Source: Chanos chanos
Lineage: Eukaryota > Chordata > Actinopteri > Gonorynchiformes > Chanidae
Direction: 5' to 3'
NCBI RefSeq assembly: GCF_902362185.1
Contig: NC_044495.1
Span: 9,863,711 to 9,927,710 of the forward strand
Length of the DNA: 64,000 nucleotides
The notes under the pieces are model-generated. The model had not been told where the DNA came from, searched no databases, and saw only the letters and a list, made by a program, of their open reading frames with translations. Numbering within the stretch: the stretch's first letter is position 1; every line of letters begins with the position of its first letter. Of the stretch, positions 42,633-55,159 are shown one piece after another. Position numbers and translations under genes: made by a program.

Positions 42633-45600
42633 ATGTTCGACAGACACATCCCCATGGCTCCAATCAACATAGACCTGCAAGGCTGGGATGCAGCGGGGTC
42701 ATCGGGGGTCACAGTGCTATCTCTGCTCATCCTCTTCACACTCGCTATCCTCGTCCTCACGCTCTGCGCCAGTTGTCGGAAGTACGTGAGCATCTGTTAT
42801 AACACTCTGTTCATAAATACATATTGCCATGAAGGATACATGCTAAGGTTTGGTCCAGTTTTCCGAGGTAACCTTTCTCATATTAATCTCTGAGTACTGT
42901 AGAGAATGAACAAAGAATGTTCTGAAGATTCAAGATATCTATCTTCGATTTTTCAAAAAATAATACCATTAGTCGTGAATCCATGATAAATTATTGAATT
43001 TGTGTTATAATATTAATGTTCTTCAAAGTAAAAACCACTAAAATAATGTCAAATTTAATATTTAGTGACAAAAACATTAACATTCTAAATAAATTTTTTA
43101 CAAAATTCAAAGTGATTCAAATTATCGTGTTAAATCACACTAATAGACTGTTGTCTCTGATTGTCTCTATTTAATGAGAGGGTTCAATATGTAAACTGGA
43201 CAAGCAGTTGTATATACTGGCTTGAGATGGCAGGGGAGCGATTTCTTGCCCAACCCATGGGTTCCTGAGGTGGGTGACTGAGGGAGGAGTAAACAGAGGC
43301 TTTAGGAGCTTTAATGCTCAGGCTACAGTAGTGCGGTCACACAGTCACCAGCTCTGACTGGGATCCCGGCATTCTTGACACATTCCATAACAGAACCGTC
43401 AAGTTTGTCAGCTCAGCGAGTCTCTCTGGAATGAGGTGTGACCCATTTACGATGAAAAGTCAAGGACCAATTTTTGGAGAGTGGCTTTTGCATACTTAGT
43501 CTACTGTATAATTAAAACAGATTGTGTATTACGAGGGGTGTGGTCAAAATTAGAGGGACCTAATAGATGCACTATGTGCGGATTGCTTGGTGTTGCTTAT
43601 TTGTTGAAATAATCAGATATGACAGGATTTATTAATCACTTTAGTCGTTGTCAGACTAAATGCTTATATTTGCATTTCAAACACTCTTCAGGCCTGCTGT
43701 GTCTTTTGTGTGTCCCGTCGTCACACTCAGTTTCTTTTGTCCCTGTGACAAGATTGTGCTCCAATGTCGGTTCTTCACAGACTCTCCCGTTTTAAAGGGT
43801 GTGAGCAATACCTGCTCTCATTTCCATGGAAACATGTTCGAGGACAAATTTGGGCATGTTTTTGTAATTTTACTAACAAATTAATCATGTTTCTTTATGA
43901 ATGTTTTCAGAAGTGAGGACAACAAACAGTAATTCATTATCGCCTTTGTCTGTTTTTAATTTTTCATCATTAACTCCTTTTTTTAATCAGTGACTCGACT
44001 TATTGACAAAGTCAAACTGCACACTACAGTTGAAGATTAAACCAACAAAGAGTGACTAACTATTATTATGTACCACAGTGGCGACTTTTTGGTTTGTAGT
44101 GGCCTTGCTGAGTGTTGCAACACATTCATTTTTAGTGGTTGATTAATTTAATCAGTGGTGATAAAAACAGTTGACTCCATTAGGAAAGAAAGCTAAACAT
44201 TGCCTTGCCCTGTCTATTGTCTACCAATATTCGTTGATTTGTTATCACTATGAGCAGTGTGTTACATTCTCCTGTGCTTTGCAGGCAGTCTTTTGAGCTA
44301 GAGGGTGCCAAGGTGCAAAGGAACTCATCATCGCTGGTTCGTGTGGTAAGTCAGACAACAAAGGAGAAAAAAATACAATAACATCTATACTCCAAAAATC
44401 CTAGTCATATACCACTACACTTAAAAGTGAAGTGATCTTCAGTTACATTTTTATGAACATTCGTCCCTGATAAAAGATGATATTGCTGGGCTTCACAGGT
44501 AAAATTGGAGGAAGCTGTTGAGGGTACACAGAACCCAAGAGCTGACGATATCCAGACAGATGAAATAGGTAGGCTTCCAGAAACACAGACTTCTCTAACT
44601 GTTTTTTGTTTATTTGTTTTTTTTTTTTTTTAATTTTGTTGTTAGCCTTCTGTGAATCCATTCTCACGGTTTGACTAATCTCGTCCCATCAGATTTAACA
44701 CCAATACCAGAGGATGGCGCTATGGCCGGTCCCCTAGAGTGGAGGAGTCACACTCATAAAGGTGTGTCTACAATGTGAAAAAGACCACATCCAGATTGAG
44801 TTTATGTTCTTCAAACCTTCAGAGTGTCATGGCATATTCTCATCATCCTCACGCACCTGCATGTGCACATACACACCCACACCTGCCGTTAAAGTAATCA
44901 ACTTTAATGCGTTTAAAAGCGAACACTGCCTGTCTTTAGATCTCCATAATCATTATTTTCAAGGTTGTATCTACATTAAACTTACACAACAACTCATTTA
45001 GAATTACTGGTACACTTTTAAACATTTAAAATGCAAATGCAGACCAAATCTAAAATCAACAATGGGTAAGAGAAGCACCTCACAACTAGAAAGCTGTCCT
45101 CCTGGCAGTCTGTGAAATGTGTAAAACATTGCCTAATGTTTGATTTTGCTGCATCACACAGGTCCTGATCTAGATAAAGTTCTTGGCAATGGAACCTCTG
45201 GCGGAGTGACTGTGAATGCTTCAACTCCTCAGTTCAACATGGGTATTTGAGATAGAGTATGCATTGGTTTTGAATCAAATCAATCTCTTACATTTATTTT
45301 ATTTTATTGATCATGAATGGATATTACAAACAAACATGAATGGATGTTAATAAAAAAAAAAATTCCCTCAATTTGTTCATGATAATCTGTTGCGCTTGCT
45401 TAATTTTGCCTTGACGGCTTTTTTCTGCTAAATGTCGGTCAAGAAATCTGATCCCAAATTCTGAGCTCGGCTAATTCACCTACAATTACTCCTTCAGCTG
45501 GCTGTTTGTAAAATGCCTTTCTTTTTCCTTTTCTCCATTTTTTTTTGTTCCACTACACAGGATATGCTAATGGTACCGCCATACATAAAACTCAGTCTAC

Positions 45601-46117
45601 CCCGCCTTTCTCAAGGGTCCTGGAGTTGACAACAAGTTCACAATCTGCTCTTACAACCAATGAAGAACAAAACAGAAATACTCCAGTGGCACCCGAAAAT
45701 CCTATTAATTTGGACCATTATCAAAGCAAACATACTTATATGACCATAGAAGACCAAAATACTCACCTAACACACACTTATATGACCATAGAAGAGATGA
45801 AACATGATGTACAAGGGCATACTGAGAATGAGGACAGTGTTAAAGTGAATCCCTATGCAACTTTTCAGTCAATCAATGGCAGCTGGCATCAAGAAGAGAC
45901 AGCAGGTCCGTCCATTATCACTTTGGAAGAAGACATGGAGGACTCTGTTAATGGTCAAGCTACAAACATTACATATGCTAGGGTTAGCAAGAAAATCAAG
46001 TCCACCACCCTACCACCAACAGCACCTTCAGATGATAATGAAGAAGAAGATGATCCTGCTCCACCGTTGCCAGATAGAACTGAAACAATGGAAGAAATTT
46101 CCACAATAATGCTTTAA
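42633..46117 (+). CDS. PAG/LIME-type palmitoylated transmembrane adaptor
   Basis: Six coding exons: 42633-42781, 44285-44345, 44499-44568, 44693-44761, 45162-45242, 45561-46117. They sum to 987 nt (328 aa) and all are in phase. ATG at 42654 (CCCCATGG) is a better initiation context and would give 321 aa. There is a short outer N-terminus, no signal peptide, one membrane segment at about residues 25-45 (VTVLSLLILFTLAILVLTL), then CASC. A CxxC right after the membrane is the palmitoylation motif of LAT, LAT2, PAG1 and LIME1 (type III lipid-raft adaptors). The tail has tyrosine motifs for SH2 binding: two TYMTIE copies 14 residues apart, NPYATF, and ITYARV, which fits an ITIM pattern. It ends PPLPDRTETMEEISTIML. 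Such adaptors carry Csk or Lck to the membrane in lymphocytes. Its neighbour is znf395; see findings. Whether it is LIME1, PAG1 or a third paralogue is not settled by sequence, so no symbol is given. Confidence 0.75.
42782..44284 (+). other. First large intron of the adaptor gene
   Basis: The donor is GTACGT at 42782 and the acceptor TTTGCAG ends at 44284. AT-rich contents with no second gene, exon or recognised repeat. Confidence 0.6.
45734..45795 (+). repeat. In-frame 42-nt tandem duplication in the adaptor's last exon
   Basis: ACTTATATGACCATAGAAGA occurs perfectly at 45734-45753 and 45776-45795, a period of 42 nt (14 codons). It duplicates the TYMTIE tyrosine motif. Perfect identity of the core points to a recent or conserved event. 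Confidence 0.85.
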
Positions 46118-46119
46118 CA

Positions 46120-46190
46120 CCCCCCCCCCCCCCCCCCGACACACACATGCACACACACACACACACTCGCATGCACACATACACACACAA
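46120..46190. repeat. C18 run followed by (CA)n
   Basis: Starts two bases after the adaptor stop codon: 18 C, then GA and interrupted CA units. On minus it makes a poly-Gly plus Cys-Val frame that is not a gene. Confidence 0.85.
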
Positions 46191-47748
46191 AGTGTGTCAT
46201 AAACGTTATTTGATATCAGCCTCCTTTTATGCATTCAGCTCTCTGCCCTTATTCATTATGTCTGGGTCATTCAAAGTCAGGGAGAACTACACTAGATGAT
46301 GTCATAGTTTGTACTTGAGACCTTCAGGTATTTGAAATTGCACTGATCCTTCCCTATTTTGAGTGGAGAATGAAGCTTCATTGTCCTCCTTTGTTTTTGC
46401 TGCTTGTCTTCAACTATTGAGCCTCTTATTTATCTATAATGATTGGGTGTACAGTTTCTGGGCTTCCCATATTTAATGAAATACCACTTTTTTTGTTTGT
46501 TTGTTTGTTTTTCTTTTGGATAATGGTGAAATGTGTAAATTATCCCTGTGTCCATTTACTATGTTACAGCATTTGGATTGGTTGGTTGGTAGGTCTGCAT
46601 GGCAGACACGGGACATTTTATTGAAGACCTCGCATTTCTCATAAATGAAATAAAAAGCTGTTTTAACATCAGAGTTAACCGTTTAATATTCATGTTAATT
46701 TGACATCCTTTACCACAAGACCTGCAGGTTCGTTCAAAACTTTGTCTATTCACTAAATGTTTTCCAGTACACAGGGACTTTCATGCCGGGAAAAAAAAAC
46801 TATCACGTCGCAAACTGTTGTACATCCACACCACGTAGCCACACTCCAGATAAACAATAGCAAAACCTACAGTTACACCAGTAATCAGGTCACATGTGCG
46901 CCCTCAAAAGACGGGCGCTCTGCTGGCAGACATACAATCATATGGTAAACATGATTAAATAAATAACGGACTAAATTTGACATGTATGAGGGTGTCATCT
47001 AAAAATGAATGGAATTACATATTTCACGTCATATCTTAAAATAGACATATTTTATATATGATGAACGGATTCAGCATCAACCTTCAGAGCACGTAACGCC
47101 CGAAGGTAACAATGCTTAAACTGCCCGAAAATGTCACCTTGACCAAGGACCCTGCATCTTATAACAATAGTTCTAACTATTTAGTGGATTCAGCTGGGCA
47201 CCATTTTCTAATTAGAAAACCATTGTTGCGAATAACGCACACAAACAGACAGTAGTTACCTCCGAAACAAACCAACATGACGACCCAAAAACAGCATTTG
47301 AAGACCGGTCGATTTCCCAGTCCGTGAGTATTCATCTAAAAATATCTTAAAAACTGGTTGCTTGATGTATGAACGTGACGTTTCTAAACTGGCTTAGTCA
47401 TTTCCCGGTCTTTAGTTTACTTTGACAAAGTTTAACATTAACGTTTAAACCCGTACGTGTTCTGCTTTCGGGAGAGAAAATCTGCCAAAGTACACTGTTG
47501 TTCAAATCGAGGACAAACCGTACTCTCCGCAGAGTTCCGTGCAAAACGTGCAGTACTGCGTTCCCTGCGTGCACGCCTGAACCGTGTGTTTGTGTGCACG
47601 TAGCACTCGTTTTTATTGTCTTCATGGGAACATGAGCGCGCCCCATGGCAAGACGCGTCACAGCAACCTCCAATGGCAATCCTCTGTCAGCGCCACTGAA
47701 GAGTGTATAGTCTTGTTATGTAATCGGTTTTGCTCCCTTCTCAATATA

Positions 47749-47775
47749 TACATTGCATTGCATTGCATTGCATTG
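47749..47775. repeat. (TTGCA)n pentanucleotide repeat
   Basis: About five units of TTGCA/CATTG in intergenic DNA. Confidence 0.8.
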
Positions 47776-48354
47776 CAAAATGTGTTAATTCAGTAATGAA
47801 GTATGCAAATCGTTTAACACTACGACAGTTACTTCTGCTGTCCGATCGAGGCGCATGTACCTGACAGGAAAATCATAAATATAATGATTCAAATTGATTC
47901 AAATATCATAAAAAACACTTGTTATCGATATTGATATTGCTCTCTGCAGAGAAACGATTCTTGGGCGCACAAGAGCTTAATACTTGAAAGTCAACGTCTA
48001 CAGTGTATTCTTTGTGTGCTTCAGGCCCTCTTCATAACTCCTTCGTAAACAAGTTGGAATTGTAGGGCGTGTGTCTTGGAAAATACATTTTAACCAATGA
48101 ACGCTGACATCCTTACCACATGGTAGGGTTGTTTACTACAAGAACTAAAAACCCGCTGAAAAGGGGCATAAGAAAAACGAGGCACTGGATCTGATTCCCA
48201 AATAATGTTATTCGATAAATTAAGATGTGTTAATCTCCTAAAGAGTAATAAAGCGTATAAAAACATGATAACTACTAGGAGGAAATGTATAAGAACGTTT
48301 TGAGTTTTTTATTACGTTGTGTGCACTTGATTTTTGGCACTAAATTTCTTTCAG

Positions 48355-50434
48355 CTACATGCAAATCCAAGTGATAGTGGAAATCCATTTCGGGTTTTGA
48401 GATGTTCATCTTCGTTAGGCTTTCCAGGCTTTGAAAAGAGCATTTTCAAGTTACAGCCGGTCAGAGCAAGAATTGTGGAAGGGGGTGTGTTGAAAATTGG
48501 CAAAGGTACGTGTGAAATGTTCATTGAAAGTTTTCTGTGCACAAAAATGCAGGTAAATTGTCATAAACGTAATTCACTTGTAGACCTACGATATTTATTT
48601 GCGAGTGAGTTTTTTGGTGAAGTTGTTGAATTAACTCGACAAGCATACGTTATTGAATCTGTTAATGGATATTTGTACAGTGCCTGCAGCGCTTGCAACA
48701 TGACAACGGAGAAAAAATTCTGAAGCACAGAGGCACTGCAGCGCATAAACATGATCGACCACCTTGCTTTGGTACTGTGTTGGTATTCTTGTGTCCTCAC
48801 AGATATTAAGCAGAATTGTTCTGTATTTAGAGCAAAGTATACGATGACAGTCTCGTGTTTTGTCAGTCTTGTCGGGCTGCATATTGCAGGGGAACTTTTC
48901 AGGACAACATTGTTCACACAGTGAATCGTACAGTATGTGCTTGTATATACGTAGGCTAGTAAATGGACAGGCGACAAACAAACCTGTGTTACGCCGCGCG
49001 GCAGCAAGCTACATTTATAGATGTTTGTTTATTGCAAGATTGCTGCGATGTACAGTAAATACGCAAAATTACATAGCATTTTTTTTTACAATGCTACCAT
49101 CGTAGCGAATCCATTGCGTAATACATACAGTCAAGTTTTTTTTTTTACAGTATCCCTGGTAAAGGCAACATTCAGTTACTTAGTTCCTCTCATCTACGTG
49201 CATTTTAAAACGCAGGCAAACATATGACGTCAGCGATAGACTCTGAAACCAAAGTTTTCGTCAGATTATGACAATGTATGCCTCCGTTGTCAGTGACGTT
49301 GTTATGCTGAAAATATTTTAACATAGGTTTATTTGACCAAGAAAGCGGTAGATACAATTACGTTTGATGTGTAATGTAGGCTATAAAAATTTAAAATACC
49401 GTATGAAAGCAGTGAAATTAATGTCTTTGATACCACTGCCAAACACAAGGGAGTTTTTTTCTTTTTTTAACATCTTCAATATAGAGGGCTGACACAGAAG
49501 GAGTAATAGAAAAACAAACAGAATGCAACAATTTGTTGTCTATGTCAGTGTGGCATTGGGGTAAACAACATGCAAAATGGAACTGCATTTTTCCAATAGT
49601 AGAAAAGAATAGAAAAGAATTGTTGCCTCAGCCGTATAATCTGTTAAACTCTACAACAGTGAGGATGCCTTACCTCTATATTCATCAAGGACATTTAGAG
49701 ATGATAGATAAAAGAATTTTTGTAGCTGAATTGTTAAATGTATGCAGTAGTACTCAGTGCTACCAATAACCTAATTAATGGAGATCAGAACTATATCAAG
49801 TCATAATTGAAGGTTTGATGCATACAGCAGTTACCCTAATTTAAGGTAGCCTTGTTTTGGTGTGTTTAGACCAAGACAAAGCTATGTGGTTCAAAATGAC
49901 CATGTACCATAAACTGGTATTGGACGTGGTGAAATTCATTCATGCAGATCATCCGGAATTAGACGTGAATCATGACTGCTTGTCCTGAACTGACTGGGCT
50001 GAAGTAGACTTAAACCCCAATCCATATTATCATGACATGTCTGTGTGATAAAGTTGGACAGAGAAAAAGACTTATAACTCTTCAACAGCTGTTATGACAT
50101 TATAATAGTCACCTGCCCATAACAAACCATTAAGCTTATATCTCTCATGCTTTTGTCTTAATGAGATAAAATGCAGTGTATTGAATGTAACACTTTGTTG
50201 TGTCGACAGATAATTCTTGGGCAACCGACTTAAATCGTGTTGCGATCAGCTGGTGTTGTGAATCACCTTTTACTGGAAGAGAGGAAATTAAAAAGGTTAC
50301 GGCAAGCCATTTACCAAATCTCTTGAGTCTTGCTGACTTTGATGCCAGTGGTATACCCTGGTATGGGGTTACAGAGCCTAATTTACCATATCAGACCCTT
50401 TTTGAAAATTTGCGTCAGGTTTTTGCCAGTAATG
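48355..50434 (+). CDS. Unrecognised protein, two phase-compatible internal exons
   Basis: Exon 1 is 48355-48505 (acceptor TTTCTTTCAG, donor GTACGT) and exon 2 is 50210-50434 (acceptor GTGTCGACAG, donor GTGAGT). Exon 1 ends with one base over and exon 2 starts with two, so the frame joins into about 125 residues without a stop. The sequence looks globular: NPFRVLRCSSSLGFPGFEKS, ARIVEGGVLKIGK, SWCCESPFTGREEIKKV and FDASGIPWYGVTEPNLPYQT. I do not recognise the family. No first exon with ATG was found upstream. A possible third exon starts at 51002 (acceptor CCAACAG) and stays open to TAA at 51064-51066, nine bases before the znf395 ATG. It may be a separate small gene, upstream exons of a znf395 transcript, or a decaying gene. 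Confidence 0.4.
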
Positions 50435-51072
50435 GTGAGTCACTGTGCTGCATTTGAACGTAGCAATTTGCGTCATTTTAGATTGCAAAGCCAAAACATT
50501 TTGTCACTGAAACCATATACTCGGGTTAATCGAGTATCAGAAGGTGAAATGGATTCCTTATTACTCTGCCAAAAATGCTACCGGTAGTAGTCAGGGCTAA
50601 TATATATATGCACTTCGCAAGAGCCATTAGATATTGTGTTAGTGTTGTGAAAGTTAGATATTTCAAATATGTAGCCCTTAAAAATTATAGAGGTGTTTTT
50701 TACACTGTTTGAGTTAATTCTCATTTGGAGTGATTAGTGTACGGGCTGTACAAATCAGTAAGCTTGATTAATGTGAAAGACACTATCAGTTAACCCCTAT
50801 GTTGTGACTTGTAAATTGACACCAGTTAATCATCCTCTTTAGGATAGTGGACAAGTTGTGTTCAGTAGACATGTCTCTGGCTGTTAGCATACAGGCAGCT
50901 AGCTGATCTTTTGCCAAACTGCATTTGGATCGGCAATCCTGATTAACCTGATTTGAGAAACACTCAAAGCAGATACTGATCATCCGTGTGACCACCAACA
51001 GGTCTCATACTTTCTGCGCTCAGCAGTGCAGCTGAACCTCCCACGGAAGTTTTGCTGAACCATTAAACGAAA

Positions 51073-54000
51073 ATGCTGCCCAAGACTCGCCTAGGGAAGC
51101 GCTCTCCATTGGGAGCCTTGGTGTGTGGTCCCTGTTCTTCAGTGGAGGGTCTGCCTGAGACAGGCCCAAATGGGGATACTATGGGTGAACCAGTGGCTCT
51201 TGCAGTTGGAACAGCCCACCAAGGCCTTCACAGAGTCAAACTATACCCCGGACAGAAGGTATGGACATTTTCTGTTTATGTGGTCTGTAAGTGTCAGAAG
51301 TTTTTTTTTTTCTGTCTTTAATTGATGCTAATTATTAACTGTGATGTTTGAGATACCAGATTCAGTTTTGTGTCTGTACAACTTTCCTTAAAATTTATTT
51401 CACTCCCAAAAGAGCAAGTCATCTTGTGTCAGTACAGTCGTTCATTGTTAACATGATCATATGAGTCATCTCTGTGGTGTGAATGTGTGTTTTCTCCTGT
51501 TTACTGTAGGTGTATGTGCACTGTGGTGGGCAAGAGTGTGCAGGTGTGGTGGAGCAGCATAACCACGTGGACAATGAGGTGTCCATCCTCTTGCCCCAGC
51601 TCAATCAGCACATTGTTCGCAAACTGGAGGACGTGTGGACTATCCCCACCGCCCCTCCGCCCGCAGCCAACCCACCCCACTCTGTCTCCACCTCTATCGA
51701 CGTGCCAAGGAGGTTAGACCTGTGAAAGCTGTCAGTCACACCCATAATGCTCCAGAGTCCCACTTCTTTGGCTTAAACTTGTCCTCTTATCCTTTCCTTC
51801 CCCGTCTATGTCTCCCCTTGACCCCGTAGGAGCAAAGAGACAGTGGACATGGATGAGATTATGGCTGCCATGGTCCTGACCACTCTGTCCTGCAGCCCAG
51901 TGATCCAAAGCCCCACTCAGAGAGAACAAGTATCAGGTTAGCGGCATACAATGGACTCATCTCTCAGTGTAATCACTTCAAACAACAGGCATTTTCACAT
52001 TGAATAGAAGTCTAATTCCCTCTTGTTTTGGTTGCGACAGCTTTGTCTGGAATGGAGAGTGTTGCGGGGGAGCTGTCAGACAGCAGCAGCAGTGGTTACT
52101 GGAGTTGGGACCATGGCAATGGGAGCCCCGCCCCATCACCGCCGATGGCAGAGACTGACAGAAGCCAAGTTCCGCCCATTGATGAAGGCTTAGACATGGA
52201 ACTGGACCAAGTGCTGTTCGATGAACCAGCACCAAGGAAACGCAAGGTTAGATATGACAGTGCTGTAAACCTCCGGGCATTCGTATCATTAACCAAACTG
52301 GAAAACGTTTCATAATACGTTTAATTAATGCCTGCGGTTCTAGTGATCGATGAATTTTCCTTAGTGCTCGAAGTTTATTTCTGCTTGTGTTATTTCCCCC
52401 CCAGAACTCAATGAAAGTGGCATACAGGTGCCTTTGGCCAAACTGCGGAAAGGTGCTGACGTCAGTGGTGGGGATCAAACGTCACGTTCGTACTCAGCAC
52501 CTCGGGTAAGCAGAGGGTTAATGCTCTTGACCTTAAGACGCAGTTTCTGTTCGCAGTCGTACATCATTAACGTTTAAAACTATTTAAGCTTAAAGAGGAG
52601 ATCTTACCTGACCATCCCTGATGTTTCAGTCACAGCGCTGAGCTGGAAAGGTCACAGAGAGAGGAGGATTTCTACTACACTGAAATCTACCAAGACCCAG
52701 ACCAGACTCCCCCTGCTACAGCTGCGCCCTGGCCCTCCTGTGCTTCTCCGGTCGGCTCCAGGCAGAGAACCCCCTCTCCCCCAACTCCAGAAACCATGCA
52801 GCCCAGCCCTCTCAGCCATTCAGCACCGGGGAGCTTCTGGCAGGTGCAGACAGAACACTCTTATCAGGTAACACACCAGCCCGGGAAAAACCACCTTCGC
52901 CCATTCAGGATTTGACCCCGCATCAGTATAGCCCATATCAAAATATGGTTGCAAATGCATCTTTTCTTTTCCTTTTGTCTGTTAGATCTTTGAATCGATG
53001 TAATAATGATGTCAAATGAATATTTTGCATTGGAGTATTTTATGAAGACAGTTTGATTGGATTTGTTGATCTGTGTGATAAAGAGATGTTTTCTGTTTCT
53101 TTACACGTCGAGTCTTTGGGGGTAACATGTTTGTGTTTCGGTCCTGTGATTTGTCCCTGTAGGCACCTCCTCCTGTGCAGACTGTAACTCAATGTAAACC
53201 TGCGCCTGCTTCCTGTCGCTGGACGCCCTCGCTCAGCGTCCACCACAGCAAACAGGTAGGTCTGATCTTTATTTCCTCTCCGCTGCTTTAAAACGCTGTT
53301 AAAGCAGAAAAGCAGCGAGAGCTGTCCCGTTCAACAGTTCAGACAGGTTCCGTCTTCACTCAGTAAGGTTAAAGTTTTACCGTATTGCCTTTCGGTTCGG
53401 GGTGTTTTTTTGTTTTTTTTTTCTTTCCTTCGTTGCATGCTGACTGGTGTGGGTTGCGGCTGTATTCTCTGTGGTGGGGGTGGGAGCTGTATGATAATGT
53501 CAATACAGCTGAACTTGAGTTCCATCACTGCCTTTGTTCCCTCCACCAGCACGATTGTCCTGCAGTGGCACCTAGTGGCCAAACATGTGAGGTTCTGGCC
53601 TCCATTTTCTCTTTGTGTGAACATGTGGTTGCAGTGGAACTGTAACACTGTCTTGCTGCCAAGTGCTGTGACTATTTTTACACAGGTCATTTTGCAACGC
53701 AGTGCAGTTCAGCTCAGCTATCTGATCTTATTACTGTATCCAGATCATTACCTAATTTGTATGAAATCATTTGTTTATGAAATGCTTACAAATGTAACAT
53801 GACTGTTAGCGCTGATCAGGTGCCAATCACTTGCTATGAGTAACACTGCAGAACTGCAGCACAGATTCACGCATTCCTGTCGTGTGCTCTCATGACACTG
53901 ACCCAGTTCTATTTTTCTGCTCCCCTCCCCCAGGTCCTCTAAATAGATTTGTAACGACTAGATAGCGTAGAGCAATATATTTGATCTTCGTACCATCAAG

Positions 54001-54551
54001 CCAGCCCAAGGCAGACTTGTGGTTATGACCATTTTATTAAACCTATCCCATCTCTCAGATCTGCCTTGTGGTCAGTATGTGGTCTGCTGTGTGGTTGCTT
54101 TGGACTCTGTTGTGGCTGTTGAGGCACTGTGGGTTGCTAAAGAGCCTTTTTGCTGTCTTTCTAGGCTGCACCTTTTCGTAGCCGTTCTGTCAGTGTTGGG
54201 GAACAGTGGCTCCAGAGTCATAGCGCCCCCCACAGGTCACATCCTGCCAGTGTGTCTCCTCCACGAAGTCACTGCGCCTCCAGGTTTGAACTCCCACACT
54301 ATCATTTTAGCAGTTTTTTTTTTTAGGTTTTCCTCTATGTTTTTGTTTTCTACAGCTCGATGAATTTGCTTGACACAAAATTTTTAATGCATTTTCGCAC
54401 AACTTACAGTTTTCTCTCTTGCTACGTACTTAATTCCAGGAAAATTCGTGGAGAGGCCAAAAAGTGCAGGAAAGTCTACGGCATCGAGCATCGGGATCAG
54501 TGGTGCACTGCCTGTCGCTGGAAAAAAGCCTGCCAGAGATTTCTGGACTGA
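51073..54551 (+). CDS. znf395: Zinc finger protein 395 (papillomavirus-binding factor / HDBP2 family)
   Basis: Nine coding exons: 51073-51258, 51510-51712, 51830-51936, 52041-52246, 52405-52505, 52630-52867, 53163-53255, 54165-54283, 54440-54551. They sum to 1365 nt (454 aa; human ZNF395 about 513). The start [17 protein letters not shown] matches the human N-terminus better than those of SLC2A4RG or ZNF704. Next come the [12 protein letters not shown] region and [18 protein letters not shown], then [20 protein letters not shown] and [15 protein letters not shown]. One C2H2 finger lies at about residues 241-266 ([10 protein letters not shown]...HVRTQH). The C-terminus [20 protein letters not shown] is a C-clamp-type DNA-binding motif. 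The family acts as transcription factors that shuttle between nucleus and cytoplasm. TAA at 51064 is in frame just before the ATG, supporting this start. A pnoc gene lies next door, as in human. Confidence 0.95.
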
Positions 54552-55118
54552 ACTTCCACTCAGTCAACAAAGAAGCAAACAAAGACTTATCGGTAGTCTT
54601 GATTTAGGATTAGTCACCTCTTTAAAAGACTGAAACGTAGCTTTGGACAACCAGATAAATGTCTTTTTTATTTTTTATTTTTTTGATACTTTTGTACTTT
54701 TTACTGTTTCTCTTATGTGTGCTTTATGTGTGTGTTTTTTTTTCAGTGTCTTACGAACACTTGTGCTGGTGCTGCTAGATGTAAAGGGCTTAATAAAAGC
54801 CCCTGATTTTTGTGGACTCTTAACTGCGCCCCATACAAATCCCTCATATATATATACTGTATATGCCTTGGTCTTCATCAGTTATGATGAGTGTCACTCC
54901 ATGGAGTATGGCACTCTTCCCCCTCCAAAAGTGCCATTTTTTAAGCATGACCATGGCCAGCTGACCTGGTTTTCACAGTTTTACAACCAAGTTTTCCAGA
55001 GAAAATAACAGGCAGCTGTCAGAAAAAAAGACCCTCTACTGGTGTCTGGAAAGCATGGCATGTCATCATGTCGTTTTTTTTTTTTGTCTTCTCAAGAATG
55101 ATTCAGTTTGATATCCTT

Positions 55119-55159
<41 letters not shown>

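Larger units (their letters stand above)
46118..48354. other. Adaptor 3' UTR and intergenic DNA
   Basis: A C18 run (46120-46137) and a (CA)n tract (to about 46190) follow the stop directly. The only canonical plus-strand AATAAA I picked out is at about 46649-46654 (GAAATAAAAAGC), 530 bases after the stop. A short (TTGCA)n array lies at about 47749-47775. The stretch 47300-47700 is richer in CG and could be a promoter, perhaps for the exons at 48355. No exon with a start codon could be fixed. Confidence 0.45.

Noticed and set aside
48334-48723. A 129-codon plus-strand frame taken as one gene
   Set aside because: It starts without ATG in intron sequence, and a strong donor at 48506 joins in phase to 50210. 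The rest past 48505 is intron read-through.
53331-53802. Frames on both strands in the large znf395 intron
   Set aside because: They lie between phase-matched exons 53163-53255 and 54165-54283, show no protein-like pattern, and keep poly-T/Phe-rich ends.
51073-54551. Calling the zinc-finger gene slc2a4rg or znf704
   Set aside because: The N-terminus ([12 protein letters not shown]) and the pnoc neighbour match ZNF395; the shared zinc finger and C-clamp alone would not have decided it.
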